Positions 38,155 to 45,576 of a stretch of DNA of 64,000 bases are shown piece after piece. Numbering within the stretch: the stretch's first letter is position 1; each line of letters begins with the position of its first letter. The notes beneath the pieces are model-generated. The model made no database searches. It was given only the letters and a program-made list of their open reading frames with translations, and was not told the DNA's origin. The translations under genes were made by a program, and so were the position numbers. The stretch is from positions 1,585,575 to 1,649,574 of the forward strand of contig RHLH01000001.1 of NCBI GenBank assembly GCA_003712165.1. The letters are read 5' to 3'. Origin of the DNA: Phycisphaera sp. (GTDB lineage: Bacteria > Planctomycetota > Phycisphaerae > Phycisphaerales > UBA1924).

Positions 38155-39636
38155 TTGAGCGTTCACTGGCCCGTATTCAGATCTCTCCTTCGCAATGCCC
38201 GGCGGACCCTCGTGGTCGACGATCGGAGATCCTATACGGGGGCCGAACTCATCGTGGCCGCGTTCCATGTCGCCGATGAGATCGAAAAGCGCTGTTCGGC
38301 CCCACAGATCGGTCTGATGCTCCCCACAAGCGCCGCCTTCCCGATTGCTGCTCTCGCAAGCTGGATGCTTGGCCGGGTAATTGTGCCGCTGAATTACCTG
38401 CTCAAGAAAGAAGAACTCGACTACGTCGTCGAGCACTCCGGGATAGATGCAGTCGTGACGGTCGGTCCGATGCTTGATGCCGTTGGTTACAGGCCAAATG
38501 TGCAGTCTGTCATCGAGATGGACAAGCTGGATTTTAGCTCTGTCCCGTCGCTCAGATGGCCCTCGCTGAAAGGTGATGACGAGCTCGCTGCGCTGCTCTA
38601 CACAAGCGGCACGACAGGCAAGCCAAAGGGTGTCATGCTGACACACGGAAACCTGATCAGCAACATCCATCAGGGTGCGCAGGGGATGCATGCAACGAAG
38701 CATGACACGTTCCTTGGTGTGCTGCCGCAGTTTCACTGCTTTGGTGTCACTCAGCTCACGCTTACGCCCCTGGTGTACGGAGCGAAAGTTGTGTACACGG
38801 CGCGTTTCTCCCCGCCGAAGATTTTTGAGCTTGCCCGCAAGCACCACGCCTCGGTCTTTATCGGGATCCCATCGATGTACGCTGCGCTCATCAATGCGAA
38901 ATCCGGAAAGCCGGATGCGTTCTCGTCGATGAAGATCATGGTGTCTGGCGCCGAGCCACTCCCTGATGCGACGCTCGAGCGGTTCCGCGAGAAGTTTGGG
39001 GTCAAGATTTGCGAGGGCTTCGGCATGACCGAGCTCTCGCCCGCGACCAATGTCAGCCTCCCGGAATGCACAAAGCGTCACTCAGTCGGCAGGCCTTTAC
39101 CCGGGATCGAGCAGCGCATCGTTGATCCTGCTACAGAGGAAGAGGTTGCCGTTGGACAAGAAGGCGAACTCAGGCTTCGCGGCCCGAACCTTATGGCGGG
39201 GTACTACAAGCGAGAGTCTGACACCGCAAATACTATTGACAACCAGGGCTATATGCGGACGGGAGATATCGCTCGTATCGATGAGGATGGCTACCTGTAC
39301 ATCACGGGCCGGATCAAAGAGATGATCATTGTTGGCGGCGAGAACGTCTTCCCCCGCGAGGTCGAAGAGGTGTTGAACAAGCATGCCGCAGTAGATGCCT
39401 CGGGCGCCATCGGCATGCAGGACCCGATGCGTGGTGAGGTCATCATCGCGTTTGTTGAGCTCATGGAGGGCGGCCAGACGACCGCTGATGAGCTGCGGGT
39501 ATGGTGTCGGGACCAGCTCCCGGGATACAAGTGCCCGCGTGAGGTGCACATCGTCGAGGCGTTGCCCCGAAACCCGGTAGGGAAGATCCTTAGGAAGGAT
39601 CTCCACACGATGCTGCCCGTGCATGCCCAGGGCTAA
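38155..39636 (+). CDS. AMP-forming fatty-acid/acyl-CoA ligase
   Basis: A 493-residue ligase of the adenylating (ANL) superfamily. It activates a carboxylate with ATP to an acyl-AMP and then transfers it to CoA. The P-loop is YTSGTTGKPKG (about 149-159). Further motifs are GFGMTELSP, YMRTGDIARIDEDGYLYITGR (the hinge region) and the C-terminal lysine motif NPVGKILRKDL. I chose TTG 38155 because AAAGGA lies five bases before it and homologous sequence starts here; the upstream open frame reaches back into the divergent SPOR gene. The size fits a long-chain-acid or related carboxylate substrate, but specificity cannot be read from the sequence. Confidence 0.87.
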   Translation: MSVHWPVFRSLLRNARRTLVVDDRRSYTGAELIVAAFHVADEIEKRCSAPQIGLMLPTSAAFPIAALASWMLGRVIVPLNYLLKKEELDYVVEHSGIDAVVTVGPMLDAVGYRPNVQSVIEMDKLDFSSVPSLRWPSLKGDDELAALLYTSGTTGKPKGVMLTHGNLISNIHQGAQGMHATKHDTFLGVLPQFHCFGVTQLTLTPLVYGAKVVYTARFSPPKIFELARKHHASVFIGIPSMYAALINAKSGKPDAFSSMKIMVSGAEPLPDATLERFREKFGVKICEGFGMTELSPATNVSLPECTKRHSVGRPLPGIEQRIVDPATEEEVAVGQEGELRLRGPNLMAGYYKRESDTANTIDNQGYMRTGDIARIDEDGYLYITGRIKEMIIVGGENVFPREVEEVLNKHAAVDASGAIGMQDPMRGEVIIAFVELMEGGQTTADELRVWCRDQLPGYKCPREVHIVEALPRNPVGKILRKDLHTMLPVHAQG

Positions 39637-39684
39637 CGTTAGCCAGTTTCAGCCCCATCACCGCCGCAGCCAGGAGAGCTCGCC

Positions 39685-40329
39685 TTGGAACTGTACATCG
39701 ACACCGCAAACATCGACGAGATTAGGGAAGCCAACGATCTCGGTGTATTGGACGGCGTAACCACAAACCCATCGCTCATCGCCAAAGAAGGAATCGACTA
39801 CGGCAAGCGACTCGAGGAGATATGTGAGGTCGTGCAGGGACCAGTGTCGGCAGAGGTCATTGCTGTTGACTACAAGGGGATGCTTGCAGAGGGGCGTGAA
39901 CGAGCCAAGATCGCTGAGAATATCGTCGTGAAGCTCCCATGCACGATCGACGGGCTGAAGGCATGCAAGGCGCTCTCGGACGAGGGCACACACACGAACA
40001 TGACCCTTTGCTTCCAGCCGATGCAAGCCATGCTCGTCGCCAAAGCTGGGGCATTCTTGATCAGCCCGTTCATTGGGAGACTCGATGACATCAGCCAGGA
40101 CGGCATGGACCTGATCGCACAGATCCGAGCCATCTACGACAACTTCGGTTTCCCGACCAAGCTGCTCGCCGCTTCAATCCGTCATCCGAAGCACATGGTC
40201 GATTGCGCACTCGCGGGCGCGGATGTCGCGACGGTGCCGATGAGCGTGATCCGCCAACTCCTCAAGCACCCGCTCACAGATATCGGGCTCGAGAAGTTCC
40301 TGGCGGATTACAACAAAGCGTTCGGCTGA
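39685..40329 (+). CDS. tal: Transaldolase
   Basis: A 214-residue class I aldolase of the short transaldolase/fructose-6-phosphate aldolase group. The Schiff-base lysine is Lys83 in NIVVKLPCT. The signature DGVTTNPSLIAKEG is at 23-36. At the position that separates the activities, it reads FLISPFIGR with Phe, as in transaldolases, rather than the Tyr of fructose-6-phosphate aldolase. It would transfer dihydroxyacetone units in the pentose phosphate pathway. The TTG start at 39685 follows CAGGAGAG (39671-39678). It lies 48 bases after the ligase gene. Confidence 0.87.
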   Translation: MELYIDTANIDEIREANDLGVLDGVTTNPSLIAKEGIDYGKRLEEICEVVQGPVSAEVIAVDYKGMLAEGRERAKIAENIVVKLPCTIDGLKACKALSDEGTHTNMTLCFQPMQAMLVAKAGAFLISPFIGRLDDISQDGMDLIAQIRAIYDNFGFPTKLLAASIRHPKHMVDCALAGADVATVPMSVIRQLLKHPLTDIGLEKFLADYNKAFG

Positions 40330-40824
40330 TCACTCGACGGGTCCGACCTCTACGAGCATCTCAATCTCGACAGGGGCGTTGATCGGCAGACTGGAGCAGC
40401 CGACCGCTGCCCTGGCGTGACGACCTGCTTCTCCCATGACCTGTGCGAGCAGTTCGCTCGCGCCGTTGGCGACGTTGGAGTGGTTGCTGTAGTCAGAAGG
40501 TGAGGCAACGAAGCACCCGAGCTTGAGGACTTTAACGACCCCCTCGTTCTCTCCGATCTCGGCGAAGACAGCCGCAAGCCCGTTGAGCACGCACCTCCTC
40601 GCACAGCGCTGGGCCTCCTGCTCGGAGACATCCGTCGGAACGAGACCCTCCGCGATGAGCTTGCCATCCACCACCGGAATCTGACCCGAGACAATGACCT
40701 GATTGCCCGATCTGACGGTCGGGACATAGGCCGCGATAGGCTTGGCCGGTTTAGGGAGGCTCAGACCGAGCTCGGCAAGCTCGTGTTTGAGTTGTGTACG
40801 GGTAATCGGGCTTGCTTGGGCCAT
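40330..40824 (-). CDS. RidA/YjgF family protein
   Basis: A 164-residue member of the RidA family, whose characterised members hydrolyse reactive enamine/imine intermediates. The family segments are VIVSGQIPVVDGKLI, then GLAAVFAEIGE, and the C-terminal motif RAAVGCSSLPINAPVEIEM containing the conserved Arg. It has about 30 extra N-terminal residues (QASPITRTQLKHELAELG), typical of the YjgH-type subgroup. ATG 40824 has CGGAG upstream on this strand. It is convergent with the transaldolase gene and divergent from the pilin gene. Confidence 0.87.
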   Translation of the reverse strand: MAQASPITRTQLKHELAELGLSLPKPAKPIAAYVPTVRSGNQVIVSGQIPVVDGKLIAEGLVPTDVSEQEAQRCARRCVLNGLAAVFAEIGENEGVVKVLKLGCFVASPSDYSNHSNVANGASELLAQVMGEAGRHARAAVGCSSLPINAPVEIEMLVEVGPVE

Positions 40825-41225
40825 CTGGGGTGATCTCCGTGTGATCGGGGGTTCTGCCGGTTGCTGCTCGGATTGGATTATCCTAAACTACCACGATGCC
40901 GCAACCGTCCCAGAATGTGTTGCGGATAGACATATGCTCGCTGAACGTTCAAGAGCGGGTGAAGAATTGGGGCAAGACGGAGCATATTTCCATGCCCTCA
41001 TGTTGGCGGGATGCCGCCGATGTTGACCGCACTGTCGGTCCCAGTTCTCCACCGACATCTCGAAAATCCCGTGTGGCAGGGCGCTTTGTTGGTGTCGTGT
41101 CGCGGGCGCGGGTGCACCATGGCTGATTGCTTGTGGTGCGGATCGAGTAAGACACGATGCCCCGAGTGGCTTGTGTCTCAGAATGTCGGCTCCGGTGTGG
41201 AGCCAAAGGTTTGGAGTAATTGGAA
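40825..41225. other. Non-coding gap between ridA-like gene and prepilin gene
   Basis: About 400 bases lie between divergent genes. Small open frames here have no ribosome site or plausible composition, so I see no gene. The only structure I can support is the stem-loop at 41188-41204. It must hold the promoters of both flanking genes, but I could not place a convincing -35/-10 pair. Confidence 0.6.
41188..41204 (+). promoter_or_regulatory. Stem-loop next to the prepilin ribosome site
   Basis: GGCTCC (41188-41193) pairs perfectly with GGAGCC (41199-41204) around a GGTGT loop. The ribosome site GGAG follows at 41213-41216 and the ATG at 41226. Leader hairpins in this position can stabilise an abundant mRNA. 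Confidence 0.45.
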
Positions 41226-42248
41226 ATGGAAACCCGCAAGAATCGTGCGTTCACGCTGATCGAACTGCTGGTGGTTATCGCGATCATCGCGCTGCTCATC
41301 GGCATTCTGCTGCCGGCGCTCGGCAAAGCTCGCGCCTCGGCGCGTCAGCTCAAGGACGCAACGCAGATTCGTGGTATCGGGCAGGGCATGGTGCTCTGGG
41401 CCGACACCAACGACGGCGACTACATGCTCGCCAGCAAGCTCGACCGTGGCGACAACACAGTCACCACGCTGGGTAAGGCGAAGGACACCACCGCGAACCT
41501 GTTCTCGCCGCTGATCGGTGAGGGCTTCGTGACCGCCGAGCTCATGGTCAGCCCCGCTGAGCAGAACAATTCGCAGGTCGTTGCTTACGAAAACTACGAG
41601 ACCGAGGACCCGGATGGGGCCCCGAACAACGGCGAGCGCGCCCTGTGGGACCCCAAGTTCCGCGGCACCCCTGAAGATGATGTCTCGGGCGTCACTGGCG
41701 CTATCGAGGGCATCGGCAACATGTCGTACGCACACACCCCGCCCTACAGCCGTCGTCTCGGCCAGTGGACCAACACTTACAAGGCTTCGGAAGCCGTTAT
41801 CGGTAACCGTGGTCCGCAGTGGGTTGCTCAGGGCACGGGTGCTGAGCTTGTCTGGCAGCTCCTTGGTACCGACGCTCTGACCGGTGACGAGTCGAACACA
41901 CTGCTCATCCACGGCGGCAAGTCCACCTGGGAAGGCAACATCGGCTACAACGACAACCACGTTGACTTCGAGAACCGCCCCGACCCCGATGGCATCACAC
42001 TGACCATCGACGACAGCGGATCGGACGTCTTCACCCGCAACGACAATGTCTTCGTTTCCGAGGATGACGGTACCGGCGAGGTCGCAGGCAATGCCGCTTC
42101 TGACTCGTCCCTGATCACGTTGAATTCCGAATCCAACTTCACCGGTGCACTCGACCAGCGTAACGCGCTGCTCAAGATGATCGCTGAGGTTGAGGTCAGC
42201 GGCAGCAGTAACAACACCGTTGATTCGGTTGAGGCTTGGCAGGACTGA
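41226..42248 (+). CDS. Prepilin-type N-terminal cleavage/methylation protein 1
   Basis: A 340-residue type IV pilin-like or pseudopilin protein. The N-terminus is METRKNRAFTLIELLVVIAI; prepilin peptidase should cut after the residue before Phe, followed by the 20-residue helix IALLIGILLPALG. I chose ATG 41226 (GGAG at 41213) over a TTG at 41220. The globular part is large and acidic, with segments NEYETEDPDGAP-like acidic loops, TLLIHGGKSTWEGNIGYNDNHVDFEN and a Ser/Asn-rich end, and is much longer than a classical 150-residue pilin. It is paralogous to the next gene. A strong terminator follows it. Confidence 0.87.
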   Translation: METRKNRAFTLIELLVVIAIIALLIGILLPALGKARASARQLKDATQIRGIGQGMVLWADTNDGDYMLASKLDRGDNTVTTLGKAKDTTANLFSPLIGEGFVTAELMVSPAEQNNSQVVAYENYETEDPDGAPNNGERALWDPKFRGTPEDDVSGVTGAIEGIGNMSYAHTPPYSRRLGQWTNTYKASEAVIGNRGPQWVAQGTGAELVWQLLGTDALTGDESNTLLIHGGKSTWEGNIGYNDNHVDFENRPDPDGITLTIDDSGSDVFTRNDNVFVSEDDGTGEVAGNAASDSSLITLNSESNFTGALDQRNALLKMIAEVEVSGSSNNTVDSVEAWQD

Positions 42249-42280
42249 TTCTGCTGACTCTCTGATGTTTTGACATCAAG

Positions 42281-42316
42281 CAGGGCCCCTGGTGAGAACC
42301 GGGGGCCCTGATTTTG
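42281..42316 (+). terminator. Intrinsic terminator after prepilin gene 1
   Basis: CAGGGCCCCTGGT (42281-42293) pairs with ACCGGGGGCCCTG (42298-42310), a 13-bp stem with one G-U wobble and a GAGA tetraloop, followed by ATTTTGT. This separates the two prepilin genes transcriptionally, or acts as a partial terminator that sets their ratio. Confidence 0.9.
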
Positions 42317-42322
42317 TGTATG

Positions 42323-42347
42323 GGCTCTGAGGGAAACTCTGAGAGCC
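42323..42347 (+). promoter_or_regulatory. Stem-loop in the leader of prepilin gene 2
   Basis: GGCTCTGAG (42323-42331) pairs with CTC (42337-42339) and AGAGCC (42342-42347), giving a 9-bp stem with a TG bulge and a GGAAA loop. It is about 40 bases upstream of the GGGGAG ribosome site, and just after the terminator of the previous gene. Confidence 0.35.
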
Positions 42348-42400
42348 GATCTCGCGTATCCTCATCGTGTAGTCAGCATCACCACCCTGGGGAGTGAACC

Positions 42401-43387
42401 ATGTCTCGCTCGAACCGAACCCGTGCCTTCTCGCTCGTTGAGCTGCTCGTCGTGATCGCGGTCATCGCGCTTCTCATCGGGATCCTGTTGCCTGCGCTCG
42501 GCAAGGCCAGGGACACTGCGCGCAAGGCGAAGGACGCGTCTCAGCACAAGGCGAGTCTGCAGGCCATGAGCACGTTTGGGAGCACGAGCGATGGAACGTT
42601 TCCGCTACCGAGCCTCGTGGACCTCTCTGACTCCACAGTCACGGCATCCAACCTCCAAGAGAAGGACAACACGGGCAACGTTTTCAGCATGCTGATCTAT
42701 GAAGACTACCTGTCCCCGAACGACACCGTAAGTCCGGTCGAGACGAACGACCAGGTCGAGGTGTACGAAGACTATCAACGCAGCAACCCAGAACTAGCAC
42801 AGAACCCGGAGTTTGCATCCTGGGACCCTGGCTTTGCGGGTGTGTCTGACGAGGACGGCCAGGGTGCAACGGCAACGGGGCGTGGCCGTGCCTCTGAGAA
42901 AAGCAACAACTCGTACGCGCTGCTCCCGCCGTTTGGAGCCAGAAAGCTGGCCTGGCGAACAGACGCGGAATCGAGCATCGGGCTCATGAGCAACCGGGGC
43001 ACGATGTACGCACTCCAGTCCGGGAACTGGGAAATCACGACGAGCGGTATCGCGCCGGGCACGAAATCGAACACGCTGCGTTTCTACGGTTCTTCAAAGA
43101 CGTGGGCGGGCCATATCGGTTACGGCGACCTGTCCGTTGAGTACTCAACCGTGCCTGATCCTGACCGAACTGGTCTGGTCGATACAACCAATAACGACAA
43201 GATCCGTGACAACATCTTCTTCAACGAGTCGGACACGGGCTCTAGTTCAAATCGCACACAGCCCGAACGTGGGTTCAACACCTTCCTTCGACCTTGGTAC
43301 AACATCACCGTTGACGGCAATGGGAACGTCAACGCCACGCCATGGGATATGCTCGATCGTGGATCAGGCCGGGGCGGCGGGGACTAA
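42401..43387 (+). CDS. Prepilin-type N-terminal cleavage/methylation protein 2
   Basis: A 328-residue paralogue of the upstream gene. The N-terminus MSRSNRTRAFSLVELLVVIAV and the helix IALLIGILLPALGKARDTAR are a class III prepilin signal. The two proteins share the motifs SNTLRFYGSSKTWAGHIGYGD versus SNTLLIHGGKSTWEGNIGYND, in both cases followed by a V-phenylalanine/tyrosine strand and PDPD, which suggests a common globular fold. ATG 42401 follows GGGGAG. The stop directly abuts the stop of the convergent minus-strand gene. Both may be assembled or secreted by the PilN/O/P/secretin machine at the start of the window; the link is inference. Confidence 0.87.
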   Translation: MSRSNRTRAFSLVELLVVIAVIALLIGILLPALGKARDTARKAKDASQHKASLQAMSTFGSTSDGTFPLPSLVDLSDSTVTASNLQEKDNTGNVFSMLIYEDYLSPNDTVSPVETNDQVEVYEDYQRSNPELAQNPEFASWDPGFAGVSDEDGQGATATGRGRASEKSNNSYALLPPFGARKLAWRTDAESSIGLMSNRGTMYALQSGNWEITTSGIAPGTKSNTLRFYGSSKTWAGHIGYGDLSVEYSTVPDPDRTGLVDTTNNDKIRDNIFFNESDTGSSSNRTQPERGFNTFLRPWYNITVDGNGNVNATPWDMLDRGSGRGGGD

Positions 43388-45460
43388 TCACTCCACCCGC
43401 AGCGTTCTGACGTAGAGATCGAGCTGCTGTTCTTTCTGTGCGAGATCGTTGACAAGGGTCTGGCGCTCTGAGCGCAGCTCATCGAGTGAGTCTTCATGCG
43501 TCTCGAGCTGGCCCATGTACCTCGCATACAGGGCGTCCTGCCTGTTGATCGAGCGGAGCAGGTCACGGATCCGCCGCTGATCATTCTCAATCCGTTGGTA
43601 CTCGCTCTCGTTGTGCTCGATCTCTTTGCGAGCATCATCTACCGCGGCACGGCGCGAGGCGTAGCCCTTGTATGCGTCTATCACAGCCTGAGAAGCCGCG
43701 CCCTGCCTCTGGTACGACAGGAGCGTTGGGAGGCTCGCAGACGTCAGCGCCATGGTTGTGCTCTGTGTGCGAGTCTGGGTCGCCGTGAGAGATTCAGTTT
43801 CGCCCGATCCGACTTCAATCTCGAACCGGTATAGGCCGTCCGTTTCTTCGTATGGCTTGATCTCTGCACTCAATGTCCAGTCGCGGAAGCGGGGGACCTC
43901 GACCACGATCATCCGGTCTCGCTTCGAGTCGTGGTTGTCGAGGGTGACCGTGTACTCATTCTCTACGACGTTCGAGAGATGGATCACGCCGTCGAGGATG
44001 CGGACATTCTGTGTCGTGGTGTTCTGGTTGGTCGTTCGCTCTGCGTCAACGTCGAGATCCACGGCGTAAGCGAGCATGCGGTTCTCTTCGGCGCCGATGT
44101 ACCCCATCTGAGAATCGCCTGCGAAGACGCTGCCATCGAACACGCTGAGCGGTCCGGGCATGAGCTTGAGCCCTGTGGAGTTGGTGAGCTCCACGCCGCG
44201 GTATGGGTGCTGACCTTGGGTTGATGGAGAAAAAACGCTAACGCGTCGGCCTTCGATGGGCCCTGTGATGATCGGGAGCATCGCCGACTCGCGCTTGCCG
44301 ACTGAGACTGGATTGTCGAGGCGGTAGAAGAAGACTTCGCCCTCGTCGCCACCTGATGCCATTGAAACAGTGCTCATACCCATTTCAGCGGACAAGCTAC
44401 GTCCAGCTAACCCCAGAGGGGCATCTGTACTTGGAACTCCACGTCTGTTCCTTTCATTGCTTTCTTGAGTCAATCTGTAATCACGTGTTTCTCTGTCTAC
44501 GACCGCCATCTCGTCGGCGACATCATCGAACGGGCTCTGTCCGCCTCCTCTTCCGCGGTCGTACATCTTGGGCGCCGCCGCGACCTCGACAGGAACAGCG
44601 ATTTCGGGTCTTGAGATGTAGAGCGGCGTAGAGAGATCCATCTCAAAGCCAACCGGCCTGCCCGCGACGAGGGTGAGCGTGATGTTCTCCCAGTCGTGGT
44701 CGGTGGTGTTCTCAACGATGGCCCAGCCTTCGATGTGGAGATCGTCTCCTTCGCCCTCGGGCAGAACGAGGCGATAGCTGGTCTTCCAAATAGGTGTTTC
44801 TTGGACGTACGCAGCCCTCACTCTGCGATCACCGACGCCTCTGAGGTCGATCTCGACTGAGCGAGACTGCTCCGTGCGCTGGGTGCCGAGCGCGATGAGC
44901 AAGTCATTGAGATCGCTTTGGAGCGATTCGTCGAGCAAACGGACACTGCGGATATCGTGCTCATCGACTGTCACAATTCCCTCGTTGGTTGCGATGCTGA
45001 GTCGAATGAATTCCTCGAACTGATCATCGTGCCAGAGCTCGCGACCATCGACGCCCAGGATTCGGCCGGTGATCTCCCCGCTCGTTGAAGTCAGGTCAAT
45101 TCTGGCGCCCTGAAATTCTCCGAGCAATCTCGCGAGTGTGAGTTGGCCCTCGTGATCGAGCCCCAGCGCCTCAAGACGCCGGCCAATCGGCTCGTCAGAC
45201 GAGTAGCTGACGGCCCCGACACGCCCGCCGTCGAGATCAATAACCACGAGTGATTTGAGGATGTCGTTGATCTGGTCTGCGTCAAAGGCGAGGCTGACTG
45301 TCTCATCGCCCGTGACGGTTCCCTGGCGCTCAAAGGAACCCACACCTGATCTGTAGAGGGTGACCGCAGAGACGGGCATGGCCTCGTCTGGCTGTGCGAG
45401 GAGGCTGGAGGGGAAGGCGAGGCCGCTGAGAACGATGAGCGAGGCTATCCGTGCGTGCAT
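43388..45460 (-). CDS. DUF4139 secreted protein
   Basis: A 690-residue protein with a signal peptide (SLIVLSGLAFPSSLLAQ, cleavage near 22). The start PVSAVTLYRSGVGSFERQGTV and the segment VRAAYVQETPIWKTSYRLVLPE..GWAIVENTTDHDWENITLTLVAGRP are typical of DUF4139 proteins (MuiA-like), which are envelope proteins of unknown mechanism. A coiled-coil region occupies the last 90 residues (YASRRAAVDDARKEIEHNE and SLDELRSERQTLVNDLAQKEQ). In classic DUF4140/4139 proteins the coiled coil is at the N-terminus, so a C-terminal one is unusual. It diverges from the FAD oxidoreductase gene. Confidence 0.8.
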   Translation of the reverse strand: MHARIASLIVLSGLAFPSSLLAQPDEAMPVSAVTLYRSGVGSFERQGTVTGDETVSLAFDADQINDILKSLVVIDLDGGRVGAVSYSSDEPIGRRLEALGLDHEGQLTLARLLGEFQGARIDLTSTSGEITGRILGVDGRELWHDDQFEEFIRLSIATNEGIVTVDEHDIRSVRLLDESLQSDLNDLLIALGTQRTEQSRSVEIDLRGVGDRRVRAAYVQETPIWKTSYRLVLPEGEGDDLHIEGWAIVENTTDHDWENITLTLVAGRPVGFEMDLSTPLYISRPEIAVPVEVAAAPKMYDRGRGGGQSPFDDVADEMAVVDRETRDYRLTQESNERNRRGVPSTDAPLGLAGRSLSAEMGMSTVSMASGGDEGEVFFYRLDNPVSVGKRESAMLPIITGPIEGRRVSVFSPSTQGQHPYRGVELTNSTGLKLMPGPLSVFDGSVFAGDSQMGYIGAEENRMLAYAVDLDVDAERTTNQNTTTQNVRILDGVIHLSNVVENEYTVTLDNHDSKRDRMIVVEVPRFRDWTLSAEIKPYEETDGLYRFEIEVGSGETESLTATQTRTQSTTMALTSASLPTLLSYQRQGAASQAVIDAYKGYASRRAAVDDARKEIEHNESEYQRIENDQRRIRDLLRSINRQDALYARYMGQLETHEDSLDELRSERQTLVNDLAQKEQQLDLYVRTLRVE

Positions 45461-45491
45461 GAGAGGCTCCTTCAGGTAGAGGCGGAGTGTA

Positions 45492-45520
45492 CTGACTCAG
45501 CCTATTCGTTCTGACTCGGC
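45492..45520. promoter_or_regulatory. Direct repeat in a divergent promoter region
   Basis: CTGACTCAGC (45492-45501) and CTGACTCGGC (45511-45520) are near-identical, 19 bases apart (about two helical turns), in the 116-base gap between two divergent genes. This layout could be a regulator site for both. No regulator gene is adjacent. Confidence 0.3.
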
Positions 45521-45576
45521 ATCGGCGGAATCGGTTCGCAAGCCGCGACAATCGGGAGGCCGATACCATCGGGGTC

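Noticed and set aside
39685..40329. Fructose-6-phosphate aldolase instead of transaldolase
   Set aside because: The diagnostic position reads SPF (Phe) as in transaldolases, not Tyr; the call could still be wrong without assay.
40825..41225. Small open frames between the RidA-like and prepilin genes as real genes
   Set aside because: They lack a ribosome site, run through the flanking genes or hairpin, and have low-quality composition.
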